Made by a program: the position numbers and the translations under genes. From positions 17,905,100 to 17,969,099 of the forward strand of contig NC_084816.1 in assembly GCF_963583255.1 (NCBI RefSeq): a stretch of DNA of 64,000 nt. The letters are read 5' to 3'. Shown here piece after piece: positions 37,188 to 47,863 of this stretch (positions are counted from its first letter, which is position 1; each line of letters starts with the position of its first letter). The notes beneath the pieces were generated by a model that saw nothing but the letters and a program-made list of their open reading frames with translations, was not told the origin of the DNA and searched no databases. The DNA is from Pyrus communis (taxonomy: Eukaryota; Streptophyta; Magnoliopsida; Rosales; Rosaceae).

Positions 37188-37602
37188 ACCAAAAACTGGA
37201 AATCCCTTTGGATAAAAGGGGTTTGTCTGTATACATATGGCCTTGGAGATACTATATATACATATCTATAACTTCTTCTTTTTTTTTAAAAAAAAAGGGG
37301 GACAACTGGTGGCAAACCACTGTTATCCACCCCTTTCAGGGGCCGGGGGCCGGAAAAACTCACATAGGCATTTCAGCCTCTCCCTAACCACAAATAAATT
37401 AAAAAATTTATTGACTAGTGTAATTAACTTCTTTTTATCTAATTTATTAGAATTCTTTCTCATACCGTCAAGGTCATAAAAAAATTTAAAAAAAAAAAGA
37501 ATTGCTTGTTATTATTCTATGAACGGAAAGAACTACATATCTAACAGACCTCATTCCTACCAAGTTATTACTGCTCAACATTGACTGAATTGAAAAACTA
37601 AA

Positions 37603-37952
37603 TGTTGCAGAAATGAAGCTTGAGAATAAGAAGAGAAGATGGAGCTAAGCATCAGAAGAAGAAGAGTTCTTGAATTAATGGTGTAAACAGACATTTACAA
37701 CAGTACATATAGTTATACAGTAGTAACAACCTTGCTTCTGTGTTAATCCTATCCAATCCGCCACCTTATTACAACATGGCAATCTCATCTAAAGATAACC
37801 AATATACAAATGGCACCATGACTTAGTTATATTTGGTTGTTAGTTACAAGGTGTATTTATAAACACCTAATTCTAAACAAACAAGAAAACAATAACCCAA
37901 AAACATAAAAAGCAAGTAATCATAATTCTTATGCTACTAACAAATTCCAACA
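37603..37952 (-). mobile_element. Probable solo copia-type LTR
   Basis: The minus strand starts TGTTGGAATTTG and ends TCTGCAACA, with a TATA box (tataaatacacc) near its middle and a pyrimidine-rich 3' third. These are copia LTR traits. No internal domains lie on either side. The flanks ctaaa and cataa could be a mutated 5-bp duplication (3 of 5 identical), so the case is good but not closed. Confidence 0.6.
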
Positions 37953-38466
37953 CATAAGAAAAAATACCCTAAAATAAAATAACACCAAATTATTAACTTT
38001 TTCATCACTTTCAGTCAAATTCATGATGATTAACAACATAAATTTACCAAAAAGAAAAGTGATGCTAATTGTTGAAGATGACTTGTCAAATTAAGAGAAA
38101 GACCGGTCAAGACTCAAGATACTGTGCCATCCAACGGGTAAAATATAGGAGGAGGATTCTTTCCCTCCTTATCTCTTTTCCTTCCTTCCTATTTGAATAG
38201 TTGCTATTAAACCACGTTATATTGACATTTTTATAAAAGTAATAAGACAAAAAACAAATATGAGAGGAAGAGAAGGAAAGAGATGTGAACAGGAGGAGAA
38301 TCATCATACTCCAAAATTAAGTTCACAATGGACGTAAAAAAGTTTTGAATTTATGAGCTAGGGAACTATGGAAAATCCCGAAATTAAAGCTAGAAACCAT
38401 TATGGCATCGTACTTTATCGCTGCCCATTAGATGAAGGCAAATTAAAGATCCAAAAAAGAAGTTAA

Positions 38467-39419
38467 AAACTATATCTCTCCCTCTGAGAGACCTTCTCTC
38501 CTCTGTGAGAGTTTTCTTTCCCTTTTAGTGAGGGTCTTCAGCTTTTCCTTCTACTCCGGTGCCGACTCCGGCTTCAGCTGGAGTCGGTTGCCTCTTTTCC
38601 TTTTCTTCTTCTGTTTTCTTCTCCTTTCCCCTTCTCTACTCTGTTGTTCTCTTTTCCTTTTCTTCTTCTTTTCTCTTCTCATGTTGCTTTTCTTCCTCCT
38701 TCCTCTTCCTTCTGCCCTTCTATGTGAGATTGGCTTTCTCCGGGTTTTTCTGCCCATCTGTTCTGGTAATTCCCCCATTGCGACCTCCGATCTCACTTTT
38801 CATCGATCTCGATCTGACAGTCCCACTTCCAACCTTCCCTTTTCTTTTTCTCTCTCACTTTTTTCCACCTCCATGACTTTACTCCAACCATTTCCTACCT
38901 TTTCCATTTGCTTCTGTCCTACATCATTCTCACAAATGTCTGATTCTGCAACCATCTTTTCCACCCGCGTTGTGCGGTTTTCTAGGAAGGTGTGCAGAGC
39001 TTCGACTCATATGGTGTACCCACCACCACCTTCCACTTGTATGCTGTTTTCAGCTTTGTTGCTAGGGGTAAGTTCTTTCCCTCTAGCTTATTCCTTTGGT
39101 GGCTGCATTTTCGATTTGTGTGGTGTATGGTGGAGGACGCTGGCGCCTTCTTCTTTGGGGGCGATGTTTGGTGCGATCTCTGGCCTGGTATACTGGATTG
39201 TGGTCGACGGCCGGTTCTTCGACGACAAAGGAGGATGCTAGTCTTGTAGGGTTTTATGTTTTGTGTTTTTCTGTTTTGGGCCTTTCTCTCGGGTTGGGCT
39301 TTTGTTTAGTGTTGGGGGTTCACTTTTTGTTTTGTATTTGCGCCCCTTTGTCTGTAATTGTGTTCTCTTGGTATTGAATCTCCTTTGTCCCCAAAAAAAA
39401 AAAAAAAAAAAAAAAAAAA
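38467..39419 (+). mobile_element. Poly(A)-tailed retroposon (LINE-type fragment or processed transcript)
   Basis: A 27-base A tail ends at 39419. The word agaagttaa occurs both just before the unit (38458-38466) and just after the tail (39424-39432, with four extra bases between tail and word), suggesting a target duplication. The body is T/C-rich, starts with a ctctcc-gtgagag region and ends with tctgtaattgtg-type sequence like plant LINE 3' ends. The open frame at 38528-39241 (237 codons) is low-complexity F/L/S-rich and is not recognised. No reverse transcriptase is present. Confidence 0.5.
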
Positions 39420-39523
39420 CAGGAGAAGTTAATGAAGATGTTGTGCAAAGTACAATAGATCCCCTAGTGGCCAACCACTACAAGAAGGAGCGCCAGGTGT
39501 ACCGTATGAACCACAGGAAGTAA

Positions 39524-39959
39524 GGCCATCTCTAATGGAAAGAACTAAAAGGCCAAGCGACAAAAAATGATTTGATTTGTTCAAAAATTCATCTCCAATC
39601 GATGATTGTGCTATAATTCTATAGAGCTCACCAAGCCATTATTTGGCCAAAGGGGCATCAGGCTGGCCAACCGTAGCTCCCCCCTTCCTTCTTAACTCAT
39701 TTTTTGGGGCCAGCTCCTCAATTGCAATAATTTATTCAAATTTAATGGCTAGATTTGAAAACGTTCAATAGTAATTAATTGAATTAGCCAATAATTTCAA
39801 GTATAAACTAAAAACTAATTAATGAGGTTATATTTAGCCCTTTCGGTTGATGATGATATATGAGTATGACGTGACACTGTTTTTTTAAAATAATTTTTTG
39901 CATGATTATAATTTTGAACTGTGCTATAGTTAGCCCTTCGATCTCAGTTGGAGATGGCC
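39524..39959. mobile_element. Tourist-like MITE with TAA target duplication
   Basis: The left end GGCCATCTCTAATGG pairs with the right end (reverse complement GGCCATCTCCAACTG). TAA flanks both sides (39521-39523 and 39960-39962), the signature of PIF/Harbinger-type insertion. The 436-bp interior is AT-rich and non-coding. Confidence 0.85.
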
Positions 39960-41514
39960 TAAGGAGCTGTCCACACTTTTGCCATGCAAACATATATGTT
40001 GTTAATGTTATGCATATGCATAACAAAATACAAATAAAAGAGCTCTTATTTTCCGACCAAAAAAAAAGAAACAGAAAGCTCGTGTTTCATGTTTTGCCCC
40101 ATATATTCTTTAACCCAGACGAACGAAAAGAAATTATCTTCGCCCTGGCTTTACAATAACACTCGAGGATTCCCCTAAGCAGCTAAGCTTTTCTTCCCAG
40201 TTGACATCCTTTGTTCTTTGATTAAGTTTCTAATTATTTGTCTCTTTAATTAAGTGTTTTATGTTGTATCAAATAACTATTGTGGTTTCTATTTTTTTTT
40301 TTTTTTTTGGTTGAGAAAAGTTTAGGGGGAGAGAAGGCTAGGGACAAAATTTACTACAAGTCATTTTTAGTACGTACAAAGGGAGTCTTGGCACTTTTTT
40401 TTTATTTTATAGATCTCCGATTAAGGAGGATTGCTGCAGGTGCAGTGCAACTCGAACATAAGCCCTTGGTCTAGCAAATAAAACCATCTTTCCAACTCTA
40501 TCAACCCTCTTTGACAACTATTGTGTTTATTTGAGACATATATTGCATTGCATATTGATATAGTAGTTTCTTCGCAAATCATAGCACGTGTATTATCATT
40601 AGTGTATCAAAAGTACTAAATTCTAGATCGTAAACTCAAGATTTAATAAGCAAATATATATTGAAATTTGAGAGAATTTGATGCATCAGTTAGCTTGTGC
40701 AAATTTACGGGTCTTGACTCATTGTATGTTTGTGTTAAGGAAGTAGTATGTGGCATTATTTATTTATTTATTTTTATTTTTTTGAAAACTAGTATGTGGC
40801 ATTATTCCCATGAAACTAAATCAACTTTTGCTAACCTAAGAGTGGCCCACATATATAGTGGATGGGTTGGTGGGGATTAGGCATTAGGGCTTCCGGTTAG
40901 GCTACTCAAATATAAAACAAATCTTCATGAACATACAGAAAAGATATGCAAAGTGTGAGCACGGAAAATGCACATTGTCCACAATTCTAGAAGTAGAGCA
41001 TGTAGTGGCTATTATATATTTTCAGACTTATGACCAGAATTCGTTTGTACAAAAAAAGTCTTATCTCAACTTAATAAGGAGTTTCACAGTTCATATGAAT
41101 CCCAATACTAAAAGAAAACTTTTAGTGCATATTTTGAATCTAAATGTGATAGTGTTTTATTTATTCGTATGTATACACGTAAGATTTATGTTTGAATTCG
41201 CTTTATTTCTAACAATTAAAGGGGTAATGTTTGAGCTCCTATTAATTTTTTGACACAAAGAATTAGTGAGAGATGTGAGATTCGAAATCAGAGTCTCTAA
41301 TACAAAAATGGATATGCTTGTTCTATATAATTTTAGTTGATTTTTTACATCCGTGAAAGTCAGCTTCTCTCCGCCGCGTTTTTCCTTCCAATTGTTTAAC
41401 AGTCGGATGAATAACAACCTAACTTTAGCTCCAAATTTAGTTATTTGTTGCTGTGTAGACCACTCCACTAAGATCAAGATACTCGGGAGGAAAAAATCTG
41501 CATGTAAGCTTTAC

Positions 41515-41522
41515 TATAAAAA
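41515..41522 (+). promoter_or_regulatory. TATA box of the broken STIG1-like gene
   Basis: TATAAAAA lies 129 bp upstream of the ATG at 41644, and the leader between them is C/T-rich like a normal plant 5' UTR. The promoter therefore seems to have survived although the gene is broken. Confidence 0.6.
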
Positions 41523-41643
41523 CCAACCTCCATTGTCATCCTTAATCAAACATTCCCTCCCATCTAAGCCTCTATTCGGTCTCTAGTTTCCAACATTAAA
41601 CCTCTCTCTAACAAGCCTAGCTCTTCACATTATTTCTTTCACC

Positions 41644-42364
41644 ATGAAGTTGATTATACATTGTTTCTTCATATCTATCCTCCTCTTGTCTCCTATTCTA
41701 AGCATTGAATCCAATGACGTACAATCCCAACAATACTACGAAGATGCAACCATTGATGAGTTTTCGAATTCTCCGTTAAACGAAACTGAATCACAACCTT
41801 CAAACATGTTACGTGGAAGCGACCGTTTTCTCTTGCAAAAACGCCGGGTGAGATTGACTTGTAACAAGGTCCCCAAGATATGTCATGCTAAGGGAAGCCC
41901 AGGGACTCTGTGTTGCAAGAAGTGTGTTATTGTGTTCACTGAATGACAACCTTCAAATATGTTACGGGCAAGCGACCGCTTTCTCTTGCAAAAATGCCGG
42001 GTGAAATTGACTTGAAACAAGTTCCCCAGGATATGTCCTGCTAAGGGAAGCCCAGGGACTCATTGTTGCAAGAAGTGTGTTATTGTGTTCACTGAATCAC
42101 AACCTTCAAATATGTTATGTGGAAGCAACTGCTTTCTCTTGCAAAAACGCCGGGTGAGATTGACTTGTAACAAGTTCCCCAAGATATGTCGTGCTAAGGG
42201 AAGCCTAGGGACTCATTGTTGCAAGAAGTGTGTTATTATGTTCACTGACCGAGCTAACTGTGGGAAGAAGTGCAAGTACAATTAATGAGATATGCTGCAA
42301 AGGGAAATGTGTGAACCCATCTTTCCATAGAAGGCTTTGTGGTAGCTGCAAAGATGGAGGGTTT
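41644..42364 (+). pseudogene. STIG1-like cysteine-rich secreted protein, broken by internal triplication and transposon insertion
   Basis: The first frame (41644-41946) encodes 100 residues: a signal peptide (MKLIIHCFFISILLLSPILS), an acidic linker, then the first cysteine block (TCNKVPKICHAKGSPGTLCC). It stops at a TGA that replaces a TCA codon at the start of repeat copy 2. Copy 2 has a second stop (TGA for a Cys TGT codon). Copy 3 is open and continues into the next family block, DRANCGKKCKY. It then stops, and the following blocks EICCKGKCVNPSFHRRLCG and KDGG appear only after a +1 frame change. The last ~10 codons are cut off by the CACTA end at 42365. Family proteins (STIG1, GRI-like) are secreted peptides of stigma exudate and the apoplast. 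A 100-residue fragment with five cysteines could still be made, but function is doubtful. Confidence 0.85.
41791..42249 (+). repeat. Three exact-period 153-bp tandem copies inside the STIG1-like gene
   Basis: Copies at 41791-41943, 41944-42096 and 42097-42249 have an identical period of 153 bp, i.e. 51 codons, keeping frame. Each begins TCACAACCTTCAAA (TGA- in copy 2) and ends near GTGTTCACTGAA (ATGTTCACTGAC in copy 3). They carry scattered substitutions, so the triplication is not brand new. Confidence 0.95.
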
Positions 42365-42512
42365 CACTAGTACAAATAACAGTTTGCACGACGAAGCATA
42401 GTTCGTTGCGCAAAGTTAAAAAGCATCACCTGAAAATTAGCCCAATGAAAACTTCGTCACGCGCAAAGGTTGTGAGGGTAGGCTTTGCGACGACAATACC
42501 TGCATTGTAACA

Positions 42513-43117
42513 TCAGAAGCTTGGTCGTCGTCATGGCAAGGTTGTTCGGGGTATGGGGAAGGCGCGAGTTCGTGAGATAGGTGCCTCCTCTTCCCAACCG
42601 ACCACAGGACAGGTCATCGCCTTGACGGAGGAAGCGGAAACCCTAAAAAGTAAGATTACGGCCCAAGAAGCAGCCCAAGATGCTTGGGAAGCCCAGATTG
42701 CAGCCCAGTTTTCGGTCCAGGAAGGGAAAATGAGTGTGATTTTACGGGCCTTACAGATGTCCGGCCTCCAAATCCCGGTGCCAGCACCTAATCTTACTCC
42801 ACATTTGACCTCCCAGCCACTTCGAAGGTGGAGCAAGATCAGGTGCTGGCATTGGGATTTGGAGGCCGGACATCTGTAAGGCCCGTAAGATCATGCTCAT
42901 CTTCTCATCCTAGGCCTAAAATTGGGCTCCAATCTGGGCTTCCCGAGCATCCCGGGTACTTCTTAGACCACAATCTTACCTTTTAGGGTTTCCACATCCT
43001 TCGTCAGGGCCATGACCTATCCTGTGATCGGTCTGGAAGAGGAAGCACCCGTCTCACGAACCCGTGCCTTCCCCATGCCCTGAACAACCTTGCCATGACA
43101 ACTACCGAGCTTCTGAT
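42513..43117. repeat. ~280-bp inverted duplication of CACTA transposase sequence
   Basis: Arm A (about 42513-42793) and arm B (about 42837-43117) are reverse complements with moderate divergence (many single substitutions, few indels), separated by a 43-bp loop. Both correspond to the C-terminal region of the CACTA reading frame. Arm A reads openly on the plus strand (42553-42879), arm B reads on the minus strand with stops. A transcript crossing this unit would fold into a long hairpin. Confidence 0.92.
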
Positions 43118-44770
43118 CCAGGATCTCAGTGAGGATCTAAAGACCTGCATCCTCGGGTACAGTGACGCTCTCGATCAAGGTCTCCAAGGGAAGCTGCAAT
43201 GCTGCTTCTTGGAGAACAGCATTAACCTTATCCACCATAGCAGCCTATAACAATAAAGAAAAAACATTTAATATTTAATAAAAAAATGTAATTAATATTT
43301 GAACGATTCATAAATATAAGAATAATAACGATTACATATACTTACATGCAGCTGCTTAGTGGTCTCATCGCCGGGTTGAACATAAACGTCCTTGAAAATG
43401 TCTACCTCTGGGAACTTAGAACCCTCCTAAAGGAAAAAAAAAAACATTAAGAAAATTTTATTAATCAATAATAAAATATAAATTGTATAAAATTTAAAAA
43501 TTAATATACTTTTAACTGACGTTGCGCCTCAACCTTATACGAGAAGGGCATCGAACCGGAATGGTGGAGAAGTGTCTTTGACTCCCGAGCTTTCTTGCCA
43601 GCAACAGATTTATTCTGCTAAACGCACAATATACATGTTAGTGCGACTATTTGAAAGAAATTATTAAAAAAACTTAAAAAAATAACTAAAACAGTAATAA
43701 ATTATTATTAAAATATTGTGTACATACCACAAATTTTGTGTCCGTAAAATGTTTGTAGAGCCACTCCCAATCCTCCATTGCTCCAACAACTCGATTGGGC
43801 AACCATCTAGGCGAGCAATCTCCGGATCATCCCATTTCTTAAAATGCATGTGGAGTTCGCACTTCCAATGTTTGTACCGGGTTGCTAAGTTCTCCTCTAA
43901 GTAGGCGGCGACCTCAGGGGATATGTTCTCAAGATTATAAATGACCTACAAATATGAAAATAGTAAAATAGTGAGAAATTTAATAATATTAAGATAATAT
44001 TCTTTGGTTTATAAAATTTGTAAACAAAATTAAAAAATTATAAAGGTTAAAAATTAATATACTAACCGACCAACACATCTCGCACCAGTTTCTTCGTCCT
44101 CTCGGGAATTTCTGCCCAAGACTCCCACTGCATAGGACAATGCCATCGAATAACAAAACCACAGCTAGTAGCAATGCTACTATGCTGCTGTGAGGTAGGT
44201 GCTCCACGATGTCACAAATCATATGCAATTTGATCAATTCGTTGGACAGACGTATGTTGTGTGCCGGCTTCAGCATTCGATTAGGCCCCCTGGTGTTTTT
44301 TTTTAGCTGCCCAAAATAACTTAATTGGTGAAAACCCTAATCTTAAATTTCTACAGAAAATTCGACAAAACCTCCCCTAATAGTATACCATTTCCCAAAA
44401 CCTGAAAACAGTAAAATAACAGTAATTCACACCCACAACACATTTTCACAATGCATCAAATTTTCACAATCATAAAAATAATAGTTTTAAAATGAAAAAA
44501 AGACAATGTAGTGAGGTAACTGGCTGGGTGCCCTTACCCTCGACTGTGGATGCCCAGGAAGTGTGATCAGAAGGCTCCGGTGAGGCTGCCATGCACTGAG
44601 CGGCTAAACTGACACTGATGACGCCGATGATGCGGGCACTTGGGACACCCTAAGAGTAGCCTCAGTAAGGGGTGTAGGCTCCCCAATCAATCGAGCACTC
44701 ACGGCTGAAGCAGTAGGTGCTGAAAATGCAATGGTCGCGCCCTGACGACAAGTGATCAACTGTGACATCT
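43118..44770 (-). pseudogene. Ptta/En/Spm-family plant transposase (CACTA-encoded), broken
   Basis: Successive minus-strand blocks match this family in order. They are MSQLITCRQGATIAF near 44769; PMQWESWAEIPERTKKLVRD near 44135; ELHMHFKKWDDPEIARLDG near 43860, then, after a one-base frame change, MEDWEWLYKHFTDTKFV near 43780; SVAGKKARESKTLLHHSG near 43605; and EGSKFPEVDIFKDVYVQPGD near 43428. AAMVDKVNAVLQEA near 43245 follows, then arm B. Short AT-rich gaps between blocks look like introns. Stops (near 44610 and 43135) and the frame change show that it is dead. In live elements this protein binds subterminal repeats and helps transposition. Confidence 0.78.
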
Positions 44771-44812
44771 ATACAATTTTTGAACCATAAAAATATAACA
44801 TTAGAAACTAAT

Positions 44813-44880
44813 CATTTCTTGCATTTGAAACTAATCAATTAGTAGCCAAAGTAATATCATATCCTTTCTTGCATTTGTTC
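44813..44880. repeat. Dispersed direct repeat, copy 1
   Basis: The segment around tttcttgcatttgaaactaa, followed by tcaattagtagccaaagtaa, recurs at 46230-46330 with few changes. See the second copy. Confidence 0.8.
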
Positions 44881-45898
44881 ACATATATATAAAGCAATAT
44901 TGCAAAGTAGAAATAATACTAATTCAAAAGTAGTTTTGGAGCAGATGGCTCACAAAGAGGATCCGGATTTGATTTATATATGTGATGTACTCATTGTTCA
45001 AAATATACGGAGCAGATGGCTCAAAGCACACATGCAGTAGCATTCACGTGTTTCAATAATGAGCAAGGACCAATAATCGAGCCGATTAAACAGAACTATC
45101 AACTTCTATAGTCAATAGTTGGTGTTTGGAGAGAACTTTTGGGTGTCTGTAGAATTACCAATGTTAGAATTATGAAGTGAATCTGTGACTCAACCGAATG
45201 TACTCTAATCCCAAAGCAACTACAAAAGTCTCCCCTAGGCTTAAACAAATAAACGCTAACACAAAACAAAATAAACGAAAAATTAACAGCAATTTGGGCA
45301 AATGCATATCAAATAAAAAATCAAAGAAATGTTCTTAGTGCTAATCATGAGTCATTATTTTTGTAGATAAATTACATTTCAACATGCGTATAACAATTTT
45401 TATTTTTATAGCATTAATGAGTATTTGCAAGCTAAGTAAATAGAAAATCACACCTTACATGTAGAAATTAAGTAAACTAATTCAGTAATGCTACGTTCAT
45501 AAAAAATTAAATTTAATTAAATTTAAAAAAAAAAAAAAAAAAAAAAAGTTAATGCTCATCAATTAAGGGTGTATCTTCAGTACAGTCAGTAACACTACAA
45601 ACATGTTTCCTCCCACACTCTATAAGGGTGCTGAGCACCTTTTCATCCAAAGAGCTCATATCATGTTTGTAGTTAATTCAATTGCCTAGTTAAACTTTAC
45701 TCTTTCCTTTTGTAAGTTCTGCAACATAAAAAATTTACCAAAACCATTATTCATCAGAGATCATGAGAGATCATGTAAAGAAATGCTTTTCGCACACTTT
45801 TCTTTTTTTTTTTGCACATACGTGTTATTTTTTGTCTTCTGATTCTCTTTTAATTATCAAAAGATGGACAAATAAACAAAGTACATATATAGAAAGTA

Positions 45899-46021
45899 GG
45901 GATGGTTAATGGGTGCCCATGGATACTCCATATCCTATCATCATCATTACAAGCACAAACGCCACCACTCACCACCACAGATAACACATATCTATACTTA
46001 ATGAGTACCCATTAACCATCC
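45899..46021. mobile_element. Small MITE with GGATGGTTAATGGGT inverted ends
   Basis: GGGATGGTTAATGGGT at the left pairs with ACCCATTAACCATCC at the right. The unit is 123 bp and flanked by TA on both sides (45897-45898, 46022-46023). The size and structure are MITE-like; the family is unknown to me. Confidence 0.65.
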
Positions 46022-46229
46022 TAATAGAAAGTAAGAAGTATGCTGAAATCACTTTCCACCGTTCAGAAGGAAAAGACCAATTAAAGTACTAGTTTTACCT
46101 AGGACCATATCGTTTACTAGGACCAAAAGAGGAGGACCATATTTCATCTTCTGCGTGCTCAAATCAGAGGGTGAAACTGAAAATGAAAGCTAGTTCACCA
46201 GGTGCATGCATAGTTCAGTTTCAAAACTA

Positions 46230-46330
46230 ATCCTTTCTTGCATTTGAAAGTAATCAATTAGCAGCCAAAGTAATATCATATCCTTTCTTGCATTTGAAAC
46301 TAATCAATTAGCAGCCAAAACTAATCCCAT
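46230..46330. repeat. Dispersed direct repeat, copy 2 (itself partly doubled)
   Basis: The unit tttcttgcatttgaaa-taatcaattagcagccaaa occurs twice here, about 50 bp apart, and matches 44813-44880. The first copy has one unit plus the start of a second, so the array expanded or contracted. No coding sequence is present. Confidence 0.8.
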
Positions 46331-47703
46331 AAATTTTATAGCAACCTATTTCCAGAAATTCATAATATCAACAAGGGTCCGAACATGATTTGAACCCTAA
46401 ATTCATAATATATGCAGAGAAGATAACGTCACCATGACATTTCAGGTACAGTGCAAGAACCCTAAATTTTAGGAGCAACAAAATCATTAATTTGAAGCTT
46501 GACTACATGTGCAACAAGGGTCCAAAACATGAGATAACTAGTGTCCATGCTAGGGCTCCATGCTTTACTATATTTAGTCTTTGATTAGGGCTTAACCGTA
46601 ACTAGTAAAACATACGACATTTTGTGTTACCGATTGTATGCAACTATGTGTTTGTTCATCTTATCAAATGCCTAATCAAGTGATTTTATACAAATATTCA
46701 TGGAGCATAACTATTGGAGCAATCACCTAACGACACATCTGCTGGATAGTTTGGTTTATTAGGAGCATTAACTAAAGCTGTGAAACACCACATTGCTCGT
46801 GATTTTGAAGTTTATCGGATAAATTTCTCTAAAGTTTGGAAACTCAAAAATGAATTTCAGTCATAAATTTTAGAATTCTCACATATATCTCTTTCAGTAT
46901 TCTAAAATTTCAAATCTTAGAAATTTAGCAAAGGTGGCAAATCAACCCATTGGGTTATTCATAGGCACCCGTTAAGACTATTTTAATTTGATATGATCAT
47001 ATTATAAAGGTGAGATTGATAGTAATAATGATGGTGTGAAGTGGAACCAAATTACCCATTAACAACCCAATTGAAGCACCATTCTGGGAGGAAGAGATCG
47101 GAAACCACGTGCCTTATAAGCGACTTTTCTGGGAAAATGTTATGGTCGTTTGCTTCAATGAGGGTACATACGTATTTTATGTGAATACCAAGTGATATTA
47201 AAGCTGTATCATGCTTGTTTTGTTTGCTTATCAAGTTATCACTTGACAAACAATGGCCTGATAAAGATTCGCGCATGAATAGAGGGAGACTTTTGACTGG
47301 GCGCCACTTTTTATTGCTTCTGATCTGAATTAATGCATCTTTGTATATACTGCTTATGCTGATGTTTTTCCATAAATATCTATAAAACAAATTATTATTT
47401 CAAAGATAATAGAGTCTTTACTACTCCAAAGATTGGTTAAGTAAGTTGGCAGTTATGAAAATTGGATGTAATTTTGATAAAAACTTAAATTTTGGGATTG
47501 AGGAAGTATAAGTATTTTGGGATTGAGGAGCTCAAGTATTTTGGGATTGATAGTATTGAAAAGATTTTCTCTCCCTTCTTATTAGTTGAATTTTTTTTTT
47601 TTTTTTTTTTTTGTCAAATATAAGCTAGGTTATGACAAAGAGAAATAAGTATAGAACCTCAAAAACTAATAGAAAACTATGGAGATTTAAATGAAAGGTG
47701 TCT

Positions 47704-47825
47704 TGCCATTTAGTATTTGTAAGTGAGAGGTTTTAGGTTTAATTCTTGCCAAAAATGAAGTTGAACCAGACTCATTGTAAGGTTTAGCCAACTCTCCCAA
47801 TCCCTTAGTTTATATACTATCGTTT

Positions 47826-47860
<35 letters not shown>
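47704..47860 (+). mobile_element. SINE with 13-bp target duplication
   Basis: The word atgaaaggtg[t/c]ct flanks it (47691-47703 and 47861-47873, one mismatch), and a 30-base A tail ends the unit. An internal GGTTTAATTCT at 47736-47746 matches a mildly mutated pol III B box (GGTTCRANTCC). The length without flanks is 157 bp. These traits together identify a tRNA-derived-type SINE. Confidence 0.82.

Positions 47861-47863
<3 letters not shown>

Larger units (their letters stand above)
36476..41514. other. Intergenic region rich in small transposons
   Basis: No host gene is seen. It contains the foldback MITE at 36952, the solo LTR at 37603, the retroposon at 38467 and the MITE at 39524. From 39960 to 41514 I see only AT-rich sequence and a T-run near 40292. 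Frames such as 40927-41253 have no recognisable domain. Confidence 0.55.
42365..44800 (-). mobile_element. CACTA (En/Spm) transposon remnant, one terminus visible
   Basis: The terminus CACTAGTACAAATAACAG at 42365 is followed by subterminal words rich in cgacg and ttgcg, as in CACTA elements. The body encodes Ptta/En/Spm transposase sequence on the minus strand. The opposite terminus (a TAGTG end with matching inverted repeat) was not found up to 48300, so the right border is where recognisable coding sequence fades. It sits inside the last coding part of the STIG1-like gene. Confidence 0.75.

Noticed and set aside
38528..39241. 237-codon plus-strand frame
   Set aside because: The translation is mostly F, L, S and P low complexity from a T/C-rich tract inside a retroposon. 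No domain or conserved motif is seen.
41157..41477. 106-codon minus-strand frame upstream of the broken STIG1-like gene
   Set aside because: No domain, no signal peptide and no codon pattern is seen; it overlaps the likely promoter of the plus-strand gene.
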